Shown one piece after another: positions 11,624-19,731 of a stretch of DNA of 37,380 bases; position 1 is the stretch's first letter, and every line of letters begins with the position of its first letter. Made by a program: the position numbers and the translations under genes. The notes beneath the pieces were generated by a model. The model saw only the letters and a list, made by a program, of their open reading frames with translations. It searched no databases and had not been told where the DNA came from. Origin of the DNA: Actinomycetota bacterium (lineage in GTDB: Bacteria; Actinomycetota; Acidimicrobiia; Acidimicrobiales; VFJN01); contig VFJN01000089.1 of the NCBI GenBank assembly GCA_009886035.1, forward strand, positions 1-37,380, read 5' to 3'.

Positions 11624-12447
11624 CAGGAACTGGCCCCGGCGTAGCGTCGGCGATTGACCAACCGACGGGCGGAGTCCTCGAGGCGCAGACCGCCACTGGC
11701 CTTACGCCGGAACCAGCGCAGGCCGTCGGCCACCTGGATCGGGCTGCGGTGCAGCCGGTACCGATCCCCATCGCCGGGGTTGGCCCGAGTCCCCGCCACG
11801 ACCGCCGACCGAAAGCGCGCCCGCACCTCAGCCTCTGCCGCCGGCGATCCCAGCAAGGCCTTGGGATAGGCAAAGTGCGGGCAGGCCACGCCGAGGCGCT
11901 CACCGATGAGGTCAATGGAGCGGTCGAGTTCTTCCGCCGTGCTCGGCCCGTCGGCCCGATCCAACAAGGCGTGGGTATGAGTGTGGGAGCCGATGGTGGC
12001 GAGGCCCGATGCCATGATTTCCTGCAGGCCACCCCACGACACCGGAGCACCCTCCCCGGGGAAGGGACGGCGGCCCTCAACGAAATCGGTGGCCACATAG
12101 AACGTGGCGGGCGCCCCGTGACGAACCAGGACCGGGAGGGCCTCACTCACCCAGTCCGTGGTGCCGTCATCAAAGGTGAGGACGACGGGTTGATCCGCCA
12201 CCGCCCCCGCCTCCAGACGGGCGATGCCCTCATCGAGGGTGACGAGTCGGCCCGAGGCCGCCAACTCCCCCACCTGCGCGTCGAACAAGGCGGTGGTGAG
12301 ATCCACCGCCGAGGTCGTATGCCCACCGACGCGGTGGTAGATGAGGATGACCAGGCCGGGGGCATCGGGTCGCAGCGCGTCGGCCCCGGCGGCGGCCACC
12401 TTCACCGCCGCGCCGATCCCCTGCTTGACCATCTCCCGGGCTCCCAC
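11623..12447 (-). CDS. Polysaccharide deacetylase (NodB-homology, CE4)
   Basis: A 274-residue protein with a NodB fold. VILIYHRVGG comes early, TFDDG at residues 91-95 carries the metal/catalytic Asp pair, and SHTHTH near 154-159 supplies the metal histidines. CE4 enzymes remove N- or O-acetyl groups from glycans. No clear signal peptide is seen (MGAREMVKQGIGAAVKVAAAG is only weakly hydrophobic), so it may work on a lipid-linked intermediate inside the cell. Met6 is an alternative start. It sits 21 bases after a GT4 gene and overlaps the PglC-like gene by one base, so it belongs to that operon. Substrate unknown. Confidence 0.88.
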   Translation of the reverse strand: MGAREMVKQGIGAAVKVAAAGADALRPDAPGLVILIYHRVGGHTTSAVDLTTALFDAQVGELAASGRLVTLDEGIARLEAGAVADQPVVLTFDDGTTDWVSEALPVLVRHGAPATFYVATDFVEGRRPFPGEGAPVSWGGLQEIMASGLATIGSHTHTHALLDRADGPSTAEELDRSIDLIGERLGVACPHFAYPKALLGSPAAEAEVRARFRSAVVAGTRANPGDGDRYRLHRSPIQVADGLRWFRRKASGGLRLEDSARRLVNRRRYAGASS

Positions 12448-12468
12448 GCTGGCGATGTTACGACCGGC

Positions 12469-13584
12469 TCAGTGGGCGAGGAGGCCGCCGTAGCGAGCCT
12501 CCACGATCCGAGCCGTCCGAGCGATGTCAAAGTGCTCCACCCGGTGCTGCGCAGCGGCCGCTAATCGGGCCCGATCCGGGGCCGATCGAGCGAGCCGAAG
12601 GTAGGCCCCGGCCAGCGCCGCAGGGTCGCCCGGAGGAACGAGGAGACCGTCCACGTCGTTCGTCACCACCTCCACGTTCCCACCCACCCGGGTCACCACC
12701 GGGGGCACCCCCAAGGCCATAGCCTCCAGCAGGCTGATGGGAAGACCCTCATGGCGAGAACTAAGGGTGAACACATCCGCCCCCACCACCACTGCCGCCG
12801 GATCAGCGTGGTAGCCGAGCATCACTACCCGGTCACCCAGGCGATAGGACGCCAGGCTGGCGCGCAGTTCGTCTTCGAGCGGACCCTGCCCCACCGACAC
12901 GAACCGGAGACGCTCATCCTCGGCGCACGCCTGCGCCGCCGCCGCGAACCACGTGGGGTAGTCCTTGTTGGCCCGCAGGTTGGCCACGATGGCCACCACG
13001 ATGTGATCGTCTTTCCAACCCTGCCGAGCGCGGGCGGCGGCGCGTTCCGCCCGTCGCGCCACCAGGGGGGCCAGCGGCACCCCGTGCACGAGCACTTCGG
13101 TCTTGGCCCGCCACGGCGACCACTCCGAGGCCACCACCTCGCGCGATACGGCCCAGCGCACCCGGTCGAAGGGCAGCGTGAGCGCATTGGCCGTCCTCGT
13201 CGCCAGCCCGTGCGACCCCCAGAGGTTGTGTTCGGTAGACACCAACACCGGACCCGCTCCCATCGTCCGCAACGCCGGCCGGGCCACCGCTGCCACCGCC
13301 GGGGAATGGAGATGGACCACGTCGAAGCCACGGGCCAGGGTCCGCAACCGCCCCGGCCACCGATAGTCAGCCATACCGCGCCGACCGGCCAGCCGATGAG
13401 ACCGAACCCCGAGCGCGTCGAGTTCGGGGATGAGGTGCTGCTTGCGCTCCAGCAGGTACGCCACCTCGTAGTGCACCGCGGCGGGGTTGGCCACCGCCGC
13501 CATCGACACCACCAGACGCTCCGCCCCCCCCGGACCAAGACCCTTGATCACATGGAGGACGCGCACAGCCCGAGACGAATCCAC
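12469..13584 (-). CDS. Glycosyltransferase family 4 protein
   Basis: A 371-residue GT-B glycosyltransferase. The N-terminal half starts VLHVIKGLGPGGAERLV (acceptor-side glycine loop) and has DVVHLHSP. The C-terminal half has VAIVANLRANKDYPTW, GQGPLEDEL, DVFTLSSRHEGLPISLLEAMALGVPPVVT with the EGLP-(x)-E donor-binding motif, and DGLLVPPGD. It would add a sugar from a nucleotide donor in assembly of the surface glycan. It is the first gene of a minus-strand operon running to 10425. The start is GTG 13584; the next gene on the plus strand starts only 43 bases away. Donor and acceptor cannot be told. Confidence 0.9.
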   Translation of the reverse strand: MDSSRAVRVLHVIKGLGPGGAERLVVSMAAVANPAAVHYEVAYLLERKQHLIPELDALGVRSHRLAGRRGMADYRWPGRLRTLARGFDVVHLHSPAVAAVARPALRTMGAGPVLVSTEHNLWGSHGLATRTANALTLPFDRVRWAVSREVVASEWSPWRAKTEVLVHGVPLAPLVARRAERAAARARQGWKDDHIVVAIVANLRANKDYPTWFAAAAQACAEDERLRFVSVGQGPLEDELRASLASYRLGDRVVMLGYHADPAAVVVGADVFTLSSRHEGLPISLLEAMALGVPPVVTRVGGNVEVVTNDVDGLLVPPGDPAALAGAYLRLARSAPDRARLAAAAQHRVEHFDIARTARIVEARYGGLLAH

Positions 13585-13590
13585 GGCCGA

Positions 13591-13617
13591 ACCGTACCCG
13601 CGCTGCCTATGTCACAA
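13591..13617 (-). promoter_or_regulatory. Possible promoter for the GT4-deacetylase-pglC-pglD operon
   Basis: In the 43-base gap between divergent glycosyltransferase genes the minus strand reads TTGTGA (13612-13617), 15 bases, then TACGGT (13591-13596, TANNNT). The start site would fall at or beside the GTG at 13584, giving a leaderless mRNA. On the plus strand CACAAT (13613-13618) lies 9 bases before the GTG at 13628 and could serve the other gene the same way. Confidence 0.3.
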
Positions 13618-13627
13618 TGGCCGAGTC

Positions 13628-14755
13628 GTGTCCCGCAAGATCGCTCACCTCACCACCGTCGACCTGTCCTTGCACTACCTCCTCCTGGCGCAGATCGACG
13701 GGAGCCTCGCGGCCGGCGACGAAGTGCTCGGCATAAGTGCCCGCGGACCCCACGTGGCGTTCCTCGAGGAACGAGGAATGCGCTTCGTTGAACTTACGGG
13801 CTCCACCCGATCCATGAGCCTCCGCCAGGACCTGCGGGCGATTCGATCGCTCTGGCGCATCCTGCGGCACGAACGACCCGACGTGCTCCACACGCACAAT
13901 CCCAAGCCGGGCCTGTACGGCCGCATCGTGGGTCGTCTCGCCGGAGTGCCCCTCGTGGTGCACACCACCCATGGCCTTTACGCCACTCCCGACGACCCGC
14001 TTCCCAAACGGCTCCTCGTCTACGGACTCGAGGCCATCGCCAGCCGCTTCAGCCATGTGGAGCTGGTCCAGAACCCCGAAGACCTCGAATTAATGGGTCG
14101 TTGGCACATCGCCCCTCGCCGCAAGCTGCGGCTCCTGGGAAACGGTGTCGACCTCGAACGGTTCCAGCCGGTCGATGAGACCCAACGGCAGCACGAACGC
14201 GCCGCCCTTGGCCTCCAGGCCCAGGACGTGGTGGTGGGCCTCGTCTCCCGCCTGGTGGCCGAGAAAGGCATCGAAGATCTGACCAACGCCATGGCCTTGG
14301 TGGGGCCGCCGTTTCGCCTCCTCCTCGTCGGGCCCCACGACCCCGACAAATCCGATGCCCTGGCCCCCGCGGTCCTCGACCGGGCCGCCGCCGCCGGCGC
14401 GGTCCTCACCGGGCACCGAGCCGACGTGGAGCGGCTCTACGCCGCCATGGATCTCTTCTGCCTCCCATCGCATCGCGAAGGGTTCCCGCGTGCCGCCATG
14501 GAAGCCGCCGCCAGCGGCCTACCGGTGGTGGCCACCAACATCCGCGGCTGCCGCCAGGTGGTGGACCCGGGAGTGACCGGGGCCCTCGTGCCCGTGCGGG
14601 ATGCCAAGGCCCTGGCCGACGCCCTGCAGACCTGCGCCGCCGAGCCGACCCGCCACACGCTCGGCATCGCCGGGCGGGCCAAAGCCATCACCGACTTCGA
14701 CGAAGCGACCGTGGTCGCCCGCGTGTTGGCCGCCTATAACTCCTCGTCGGATTGA
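13628..14755 (+). CDS. Glycosyltransferase family 4 protein (divergent, monocistronic)
   Basis: A 375-residue GT-B enzyme. N half: KIAHLTTVDLSLHYLLL, RHERPDVLHTHNPKPGLYGRI, VVHTTHGLY. C half: RLLGNGVDLERF, VGLVSRLVAEKGIEDL, LLVGPHDPD, DLFCLPSHREGFPRAAMEAAASGLPVVAT with the E(x)7E donor motif, GALVPVRDA. The HTHNPKPG and THGLY segments are typical of the WbaZ/CapM-like group that adds sugars early on a lipid-linked precursor. The chosen start is GTG 13628; the open frame to 13487 would run into the divergent gene. Its last 22 bases overlap the 3' end of the membrane-protein gene on the other strand. Confidence 0.9.
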   Translation: MSRKIAHLTTVDLSLHYLLLAQIDGSLAAGDEVLGISARGPHVAFLEERGMRFVELTGSTRSMSLRQDLRAIRSLWRILRHERPDVLHTHNPKPGLYGRIVGRLAGVPLVVHTTHGLYATPDDPLPKRLLVYGLEAIASRFSHVELVQNPEDLELMGRWHIAPRRKLRLLGNGVDLERFQPVDETQRQHERAALGLQAQDVVVGLVSRLVAEKGIEDLTNAMALVGPPFRLLLVGPHDPDKSDALAPAVLDRAAAAGAVLTGHRADVERLYAAMDLFCLPSHREGFPRAAMEAAASGLPVVATNIRGCRQVVDPGVTGALVPVRDAKALADALQTCAAEPTRHTLGIAGRAKAITDFDEATVVARVLAAYNSSSD

Positions 14756-15474
14756 GCCGACCGGAACAACGCCACCGCCGCCACCGCCAGCCCCACCACC
14801 ACCGCCACCCACCCCGGTGTGCCCGCCCAATCTCGGTCGACGGCGATCTGGCGCGCCGCCACCAACGCCGCCAGGAGGTGCACCGCCAATCCCCCGCGCC
14901 ACCGCCATCCCGCCATCGTCCGCGGCGGCGCCACCACGGCGAGGACCACGAGGGTCGTCACGCACAGGCCGCCGCCGACAAGGGCGTGGACATTGCCGGC
15001 CGCGCCCTGATACGCGGCCACCACCGGCAGGACACTCATCGCGAGGGCGGCCGGCCCGGAGAGCCTCAAACGGCCCAGGGCCAGCACCGCCGCCATTCCC
15101 ACCCCCACGCCCGCCGCCACGATGGCGGCACTGGTTTCGGGCACCCCCGCCCACACCCCCACCAGCGAGGCCAGCACGATCCACAGGACCGGAGGTACTC
15201 GATCCACGGGCTCCCCCGGCAGGCGCCACCCCCCCCGGCCCACCACCACCGCCAGGACCACCGCCCCCAGGCCGGCCACCACCCCCAGTTCACCCAGCGC
15301 CGGTGCCGGGACTCCGCCGACCACCCAGCGGTCGACCGCCAGGGCTGAAACCACCGCCCCGATCACCGCGATCACCCCCACACGGGATCGACTCCTGACC
15401 ACCGCGACCGCCGCCGCCGCGCCCCCCGCCACCATGGCCACCGCCGCCAGAGAAAGGTCGATCTGGCGCAGCAT
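14734..15474 (-). CDS. Polytopic membrane protein of unknown function
   Basis: A 246-residue, Val/Ala/Gly-rich protein starting at ATG 15474 (MLRQIDLSLAAVAMVAGG). I see about seven to eight hydrophobic segments (for example VGVIAVIGAVVSALAV, LGVVAGLGAVVLAVVV, VLWIVLASLVGVWAG, LVVLAVVA, GWVAVVVGLAVAAVALF) and a charged tail RSAQSDEEL. No family motif is recognised. It follows the GNAT gene by 5 bases, so the two are one operon. The place suggests a role in glycan or envelope assembly, but its size and lack of motifs do not fit a Wzx flippase or Wzy polymerase with confidence. An upstream ATG at 15558 would overlap the GNAT gene. Confidence 0.65.
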   Translation of the reverse strand: MLRQIDLSLAAVAMVAGGAAAAVAVVRSRSRVGVIAVIGAVVSALAVDRWVVGGVPAPALGELGVVAGLGAVVLAVVVGRGGWRLPGEPVDRVPPVLWIVLASLVGVWAGVPETSAAIVAAGVGVGMAAVLALGRLRLSGPAALAMSVLPVVAAYQGAAGNVHALVGGGLCVTTLVVLAVVAPPRTMAGWRWRGGLAVHLLAALVAARQIAVDRDWAGTPGWVAVVVGLAVAAVALFRSAQSDEEL

Positions 15475-15479
15475 CACAC

Positions 15480-16424
15480 TTAGAACAGTTCGAGGTCGCC
15501 GAGCGAAAAGGAGAGGTCGCCGAGCGGGGGAACCGCCGGGCGCGCCAGCGGTCGCCACGTCACGATGGGGCCCTGACGGCGCAGGGGCAGCAGACCATGG
15601 GCCACGCCGAGGCCGATCCCCATGGCGTAGTCGCCCGCCTCCCGCACGAGCCGACCCAAAGCCGCCCGATCAGGCCGGGGCGCCAACCACTCCACAATCG
15701 CCACCTCGCGCGCCGGACCGCGGCGGCGCACCCGGAAAATCACCAGCCCTCCGCCCGCCTCGATGGCGCGGTACTGGAGCGGCTCGAACCGGTAGCGCCA
15801 GGCCAGATAGGCCGCCGAGCGCGCCGTGGACCACCCTGTGACCGGCAGGCCCGCGACGAGAGAGGCCACCGCGGGATCCTGGAGCGCCTGGGCGGCGGGC
15901 TCCCCAATGGCGCACGGCTCCGACCACTTCTCCGCCGCCGTGCGGGCCTGACGCAGGATCGGCAACCGCCACAGCGTGGCCGGGCGCATCCCAATTGTCG
16001 GCCGCCCCAACTCGTGCCACCCCATCTTCAGGTAGCCCGGCCGACTCTGTTCGTTGGGGGTATTGAAGATCGCATCCACCCCCGACGCGGTGAGGTCTTC
16101 CACCGCCTGGAGGGTGAGCCGCCGGAACAGACCCCGGCCCTGGTAATCGGGATGCGTGGCGGTGTCGACCGCCCGGCCCATCTCGAGCCTCTCCGTGCCG
16201 GTGCGAAAGGACCAGCGCAGGAACGTCCGAAACGCCACTACTTCGCCAGCATCCTCGGCCACCCACGCCGGCGAAGGCCCCGCCGGGTTCTCCTCGTGCT
16301 TCCACCGAAAAAACTCACGATCACGCTCGTCGTCGGCCCACCCCAGGGCCATCGCGGCCACGGCCAGCACCTGCGCCCGGTCCCCCGAAACACTGGGCCG
16401 GATCGTCAGTTCGTCAGACGCCAT
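15480..16424 (-). CDS. GNAT-family N-acetyltransferase
   Basis: A 314-residue protein. Residues ~6-150 form a GNAT domain: LTIRPSVSGDRAQVLAV, VAFRTFLRWSF, VDTATHPDYQGRGLFRRLTL (the Q/R-x-x-G-x-G/A acetyl-CoA loop as QGRGLF) and IFNTPNEQSRPGYLKMGW. The remaining ~160 residues are an extension without a motif I know. Genes of this form often sit in polysaccharide loci and may acetylate an amino sugar or a peptide. The ATG at 16424 was chosen because further upstream the frame is only antisense to neuB. It heads a two-gene operon with the membrane protein and is divergent from neuB (72-base gap). Confidence 0.82.
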   Translation of the reverse strand: MASDELTIRPSVSGDRAQVLAVAAMALGWADDERDREFFRWKHEENPAGPSPAWVAEDAGEVVAFRTFLRWSFRTGTERLEMGRAVDTATHPDYQGRGLFRRLTLQAVEDLTASGVDAIFNTPNEQSRPGYLKMGWHELGRPTIGMRPATLWRLPILRQARTAAEKWSEPCAIGEPAAQALQDPAVASLVAGLPVTGWSTARSAAYLAWRYRFEPLQYRAIEAGGGLVIFRVRRRGPAREVAIVEWLAPRPDRAALGRLVREAGDYAMGIGLGVAHGLLPLRRQGPIVTWRPLARPAVPPLGDLSFSLGDLELF

Positions 16425-16480
16425 CTGGTCTGCATCATGCCCGACGGCCCTCGGCTCCGGAGCGACCCCAACCAGGCGGG

Positions 16481-16486
16481 TAGCAT
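16481..16486 (+). promoter_or_regulatory. Possible -10 box for the neuB operon
   Basis: TAGCAT fits TANNNT and lies 10 bases before the neuB ATG at 16497, so the mRNA would have almost no leader. No clear ribosome-binding site precedes the ATG, which agrees with leaderless initiation. The -35 region is not recognisable. Confidence 0.35.
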
Positions 16487-16496
16487 CAGCGGTGTT

Positions 16497-17561
16497 ATGG
16501 CCAGCCGTACGACCGACCCCGCCGCGCAGGTTCTCGCCATCGAGGATCATCGCTGTGCCGTCATCGCCGAGGTGGCTCAGGGCCACGACGGCAGCCTGGG
16601 CCTGGCCCACTCCTTCATCGATCTCGCCGCCGAGGCCGGGGTCGACGCCATCAAGTTCCAAACCCACATCGCGGCCGCGGAGAGCACGCCGGAGGAGCCG
16701 TGGCGGATCAACTTCAGTTACGAAGATGCCAACCGCTACGCCTACTGGCAGCGCATGGAGTTCACCGAAGCCCAGTGGCAGGGCCTGCGCGACCATTGCG
16801 ATGAGAGCAACATCGGCTTCATCTCCTCGGCTTTTTCCACCGAGGCGGTGGAGTTGCTCCGCCGGGTCGGGGTGGCGGCCTGGAAGATCTCCTCGGGGGA
16901 AAGCCTTTCCTCCGACCTCTTGCGCCACCTCGGCCACGAAGGCGTACCCGTGCTCATCTCCACCGGCATGTCCACCTATGCCGACATCGCGGCCGCCGTG
17001 GATCATTGCCGCGCCGCCGGGAGCGAACCGGTGCTCCTGCAGTGCACCTCGATGTACCCCACCCCGCCCGAGCGAGTGGGGCTCAACGTGCTCGCCGATC
17101 TTCGCACCCGCTTTGGCTGCGCCGTGGGCCTGTCGGATCATTCCGGCACGATCTACCCGGGCCTGGCGGCGGTGGCCCTTGGGGCGGTGGTCCTGGAGGT
17201 GCACATGACGTTCTCGCGGCGCATGTTCGGCCCCGATTCACCGGTGGCCCTCGAACCCGACGAGCTGAAATCGCTGGTGGAAGGGGTGCGTTTCCTCGAG
17301 CGGGCGCGGGCGGCCCCGGTGGACAAAGACGCGGTGGCCGCTGAGTTGTCCGGGGTGCGCAACCTCTTCGGTAAGTCCCTGATCAGCACCCGAGCTCTGG
17401 CCGAGGGAACTGTGCTCACCCACGACGACCTCACCGCCAAGAAACCGGCCTCTGGCATCCCCGCCGCCGAGCGGGAGGCCATCGTGGGTCGCACCCTGCG
17501 CGTGGCAGTACCCGCCGGCCACCCGCTCTCCGTCGACGACCTGGCCGACCCACCCCATTGA
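16497..17561 (+). CDS. neuB: Nonulosonic acid synthase (NeuB/LegI-like)
   Basis: A 354-residue protein. The TIM-barrel part has VIAEVAQGHDGSLGLAHSFIDLA, AGVDAIKFQTHIA, WKISSGES, VLISTGMST, LLQCTSMYPTPPE and VGLSDHSG. A C-terminal SAF/antifreeze-like domain (RNLFGKSLISTRALAEGTVL ... KPASGIPAAE) begins near residue 280. The family condenses phosphoenolpyruvate with a six-carbon N-acetylated mannose-like sugar to give sialic, legionaminic or similar acid. The TPEEPWRI and DANRYAYWQRMEFT segments are those of LegI/NeuB relatives. It leads an eight-gene operon reaching 24554. The ATG at 16497 matches the family start; the frame upstream is antisense to the GNAT gene. Exact sugar unknown. Confidence 0.93.
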   Translation: MASRTTDPAAQVLAIEDHRCAVIAEVAQGHDGSLGLAHSFIDLAAEAGVDAIKFQTHIAAAESTPEEPWRINFSYEDANRYAYWQRMEFTEAQWQGLRDHCDESNIGFISSAFSTEAVELLRRVGVAAWKISSGESLSSDLLRHLGHEGVPVLISTGMSTYADIAAAVDHCRAAGSEPVLLQCTSMYPTPPERVGLNVLADLRTRFGCAVGLSDHSGTIYPGLAAVALGAVVLEVHMTFSRRMFGPDSPVALEPDELKSLVEGVRFLERARAAPVDKDAVAAELSGVRNLFGKSLISTRALAEGTVLTHDDLTAKKPASGIPAAEREAIVGRTLRVAVPAGHPLSVDDLADPPH

Positions 17562-18523
17562 TCACCGCCGCCCGCCACCGTGTCGTGATCGCGGAGCCCG
17601 TCCACTACGCCCCGGAGGCCCGCGCCATCCTCGCCGAGATCGGTCCGGTGAGAGAAGGTCCTTTCGACCGCAACGGTCTTCTCGCGGCAGTGGGCGACGC
17701 CGGTGTGCTCGTGGTGCGGCTCGGGCACGAGATCGATGCGGACGTGATGGCGGCCGGCCCGCACCTCCGATACATCGCTTCGCCCACCACGGGCACGGAT
17801 CACATCGACCTCACGGCGGCGGCCGAACGGGGCATCGAGGTGATCACGCTGGGGGGCGAGACCGAGTTTCTCCGCACGGTGCGCGCCACCCCCGAGCACA
17901 CCTGGGCCCTGCTGCTGGCACTGGCCCGCAAAATCCCCGTCGCCGTCGCCAGTAGTCATACCCGCTGGGATCGCGACGCCTTCCGAGGCTGCGAACTGGC
18001 CGGGAAAAGACTGGGGATCTTCGGCCTCGGGCGGGTCGGCCAGATCGTGGCGAGCTACGGGGTGGCCTTTCAGATGCCGGTCATCGCCTACGACACGGAG
18101 CCCGTGGCTACCCCGGGGGTCACCCTGGTGGCCTCGCTGCCCGAATTGCTCCGCCAAACGAACATCCTCACGGTGCACATCCCTCTCAACGAGCACACCC
18201 GCCACGCCATTGGTGCGGCCGAACTGGCGCTGCTTCCCCCGGGGGCGCTCGTCATCAACACGGCCCGAGGCGCCATCATCGACGAGGCCGCGTTGGTAGA
18301 GGCGCTGCGCGACGGCCACGTCGGCGGGGCGGCGGTAGATGTGCTCGAGGACGAACGCAGCCCCAACGGCATACCCGGCGGCCCATTGCTGCGGTTCGCC
18401 AGCGAACACCCGGACCGGGCTATCGTCACTCCTCACATCGCCGGGGCCACCTGGGAATCGATGCACCGCACCGAGGTATTCCTGGCTGAGCGCCTGCGGG
18501 GGCTGGTCTCCCAGGAGGCCTGA
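17558..18523 (+). CDS. D-isomer-specific 2-hydroxyacid dehydrogenase (phosphoglycerate-dehydrogenase-like)
   Basis: A 321-residue NAD-dependent dehydrogenase. The NAD loop is GIFGLGRVGQIVA, with YDTEP holding the Asp that selects NAD. The catalytic set is Arg in NTARGAIIDE, Glu in VDVLEDERS and His in TPHIAGATWES. An unusual segment, TLGGETEFLRTVRATPEHTWA, replaces the common NxxxVAE helix. The TTG start overlaps the neuB stop (TTGA), so it is translationally coupled to neuB, and neuC follows 4 bases after its stop. Known nonulosonic pathways do not need such an enzyme. It may make or modify a hydroxyacid substituent of the glycan, but this is inference. No ACT or other C-terminal serine-sensing domain is present. 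Confidence 0.9.
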   Translation: MITAARHRVVIAEPVHYAPEARAILAEIGPVREGPFDRNGLLAAVGDAGVLVVRLGHEIDADVMAAGPHLRYIASPTTGTDHIDLTAAAERGIEVITLGGETEFLRTVRATPEHTWALLLALARKIPVAVASSHTRWDRDAFRGCELAGKRLGIFGLGRVGQIVASYGVAFQMPVIAYDTEPVATPGVTLVASLPELLRQTNILTVHIPLNEHTRHAIGAAELALLPPGALVINTARGAIIDEAALVEALRDGHVGGAAVDVLEDERSPNGIPGGPLLRFASEHPDRAIVTPHIAGATWESMHRTEVFLAERLRGLVSQEA

Positions 18524-18566
18524 ACCCATGGTGCACCCATTGTCTGCCCATCAGGAGGCCTCGTTG
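18512..18566 (+). promoter_or_regulatory. Duplicated ribosome-binding site before neuC
   Basis: The 10-mer CAGGAGGCCT occurs twice, at 18512-18521 and 18552-18561. The first AGGAGG is 9 bases before ATG 18528; the second is 5 bases before TTG 18564 in the same frame. Either can start neuC, and they would yield proteins differing by 12 residues. The first copy also lies across the end of the dehydrogenase gene. Confidence 0.6.
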
Positions 18567-19712
18567 CGCAAGGTGTGCGTTGTTGTCACCGCTCGACCGA
18601 GTTATGCCCGCATCAAGAGCGTTCTCGAAGCCGTGCGCGATCGCGCCGACCTCGAACTGCAGTTGGTCGTCGGAGCCTCGGCGCTTCTCGAACGCTACGG
18701 CCCGGCCATTGATGTGATCCGGGCCGACGGCTTCGAACCCGACGCCGTGGCCTACATGGTGGTGGAAGGCGAAAACCTCGTCACCACCGCCAAATCCACC
18801 GGCCTGGGGGTGGTGGAATTGGCTTCCATCTTTGATCGCCTGCAGCCCGACGTGGTGGTGAGCGTGGCCGACCGCTACGAGACGATCGCCACCGCCATCG
18901 CCGCTTCGTACATGAACATTCCTCTCGCCCATGTGCAGGGGGGTGAGATCACCGGCTCGATCGACGAGAAGGTCCGCCACGCCGTGACCAAGCTGGCCGA
19001 CATTCATCTGGTGGCCACCGAACTGGCTCGCCAACGGGTGGTCCGCATGGGTGAGGTGCCCGGCAGCGTGTTTCTCACCGGCTGCCCGTCGATCGACCTC
19101 GCCGATCGAGTGGCCCGGGAGACCGAACCGTTCGATCCCTTCGACCGTTACGCCGGGGTGGGCCAGGAGTTCAGCGTCGATCAGAACTACGTGGTGATCA
19201 TGCAGCATCCGGTGACCACGGAGTACGCCGATGCTGCCCAACAGATCGATGAGACACTCGCTGCCCTCACCCAGATGGACCTGCCGGTGTTCTTTTTTTG
19301 GCCGAACGTAGATGCCGGTTCCGATCGCATCTCCAAGCGCATCCGACAGTTCCGGGAGGAACACGATCTCCCCCATGTCTACTTCTTCAAGAACCTCCCC
19401 CCCGAGGACTTCCTCCGTTTGATCAGTCGGGCCCGCTGTGTCATCGGCAACTCCAGCGTGGGCATTCGCGAGTGTTCCTACCTCGGTGTGCCCGTGGTGA
19501 ACATCGGCACTCGACAGCACGGCCGGGAGCGCGGGCCCAACGTGATCGACGTCGAGAGTTCGAGCAAGGAAATCCTGTCCGCCCTGCAACGCCACTTGGA
19601 CAGCGGAATGGCGCCGGGCGTGCACCTCTACGGCGACGGACAGGCCGGCCAGCGGATCGCCGAGGTGCTCGCCACCTGTGCGCTCACCATCGAGAAGCGC
19701 CTCACCTATTGA
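18528..19712 (+). CDS. neuC: UDP-N-acetylglucosamine 2-epimerase, hydrolysing (NeuC/LegG-like)
   Basis: A 394-residue protein. It has KVCVVVTARPSYARIKSVL, VVSVADRYETIATAIAAS, HVQGGEITGSIDEKVRHAVTKLADIH, VFLTGCPSIDLA, MQHPVTTEY, VIGNSSVGIRECSYLGVPVVNIGTRQHGRE. GGE-x-TGS-x-DE-x-x-RHA is the hallmark of hydrolysing 2-epimerases, which release UDP and give ManNAc or its 2,4-diacetamido-6-deoxy analogue. The Legionella member of this family acts on UDP-diNAc-bacillosamine, which fits the PglF/E/D-like genes nearby. Start ATG 18528 has AGGAGG 9 bases before; TTG 18564 (LRKVCVVVTA) also has AGGAGG and fits the family N terminus better. Identity of family is certain, substrate is not. Confidence 0.93.
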   Translation: MVHPLSAHQEASLRKVCVVVTARPSYARIKSVLEAVRDRADLELQLVVGASALLERYGPAIDVIRADGFEPDAVAYMVVEGENLVTTAKSTGLGVVELASIFDRLQPDVVVSVADRYETIATAIAASYMNIPLAHVQGGEITGSIDEKVRHAVTKLADIHLVATELARQRVVRMGEVPGSVFLTGCPSIDLADRVARETEPFDPFDRYAGVGQEFSVDQNYVVIMQHPVTTEYADAAQQIDETLAALTQMDLPVFFFWPNVDAGSDRISKRIRQFREEHDLPHVYFFKNLPPEDFLRLISRARCVIGNSSVGIRECSYLGVPVVNIGTRQHGRERGPNVIDVESSSKEILSALQRHLDSGMAPGVHLYGDGQAGQRIAEVLATCALTIEKRLTY

Positions 19713-19731
19713 GGATGGAGAATGACGTCGG

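Noticed and set aside
10425-12146. A 573-codon open frame on the minus strand
   Set aside because: Only its last 206 codons are a real protein (PglD-like). The upstream part is out of frame with the PglC-like and deacetylase genes, which have clear motifs.
15480-17204. N-terminal extension of the GNAT gene to 574 residues
   Set aside because: The extension is antisense to neuB and has no likeness to GNAT proteins; the ATG at 16424 fits.
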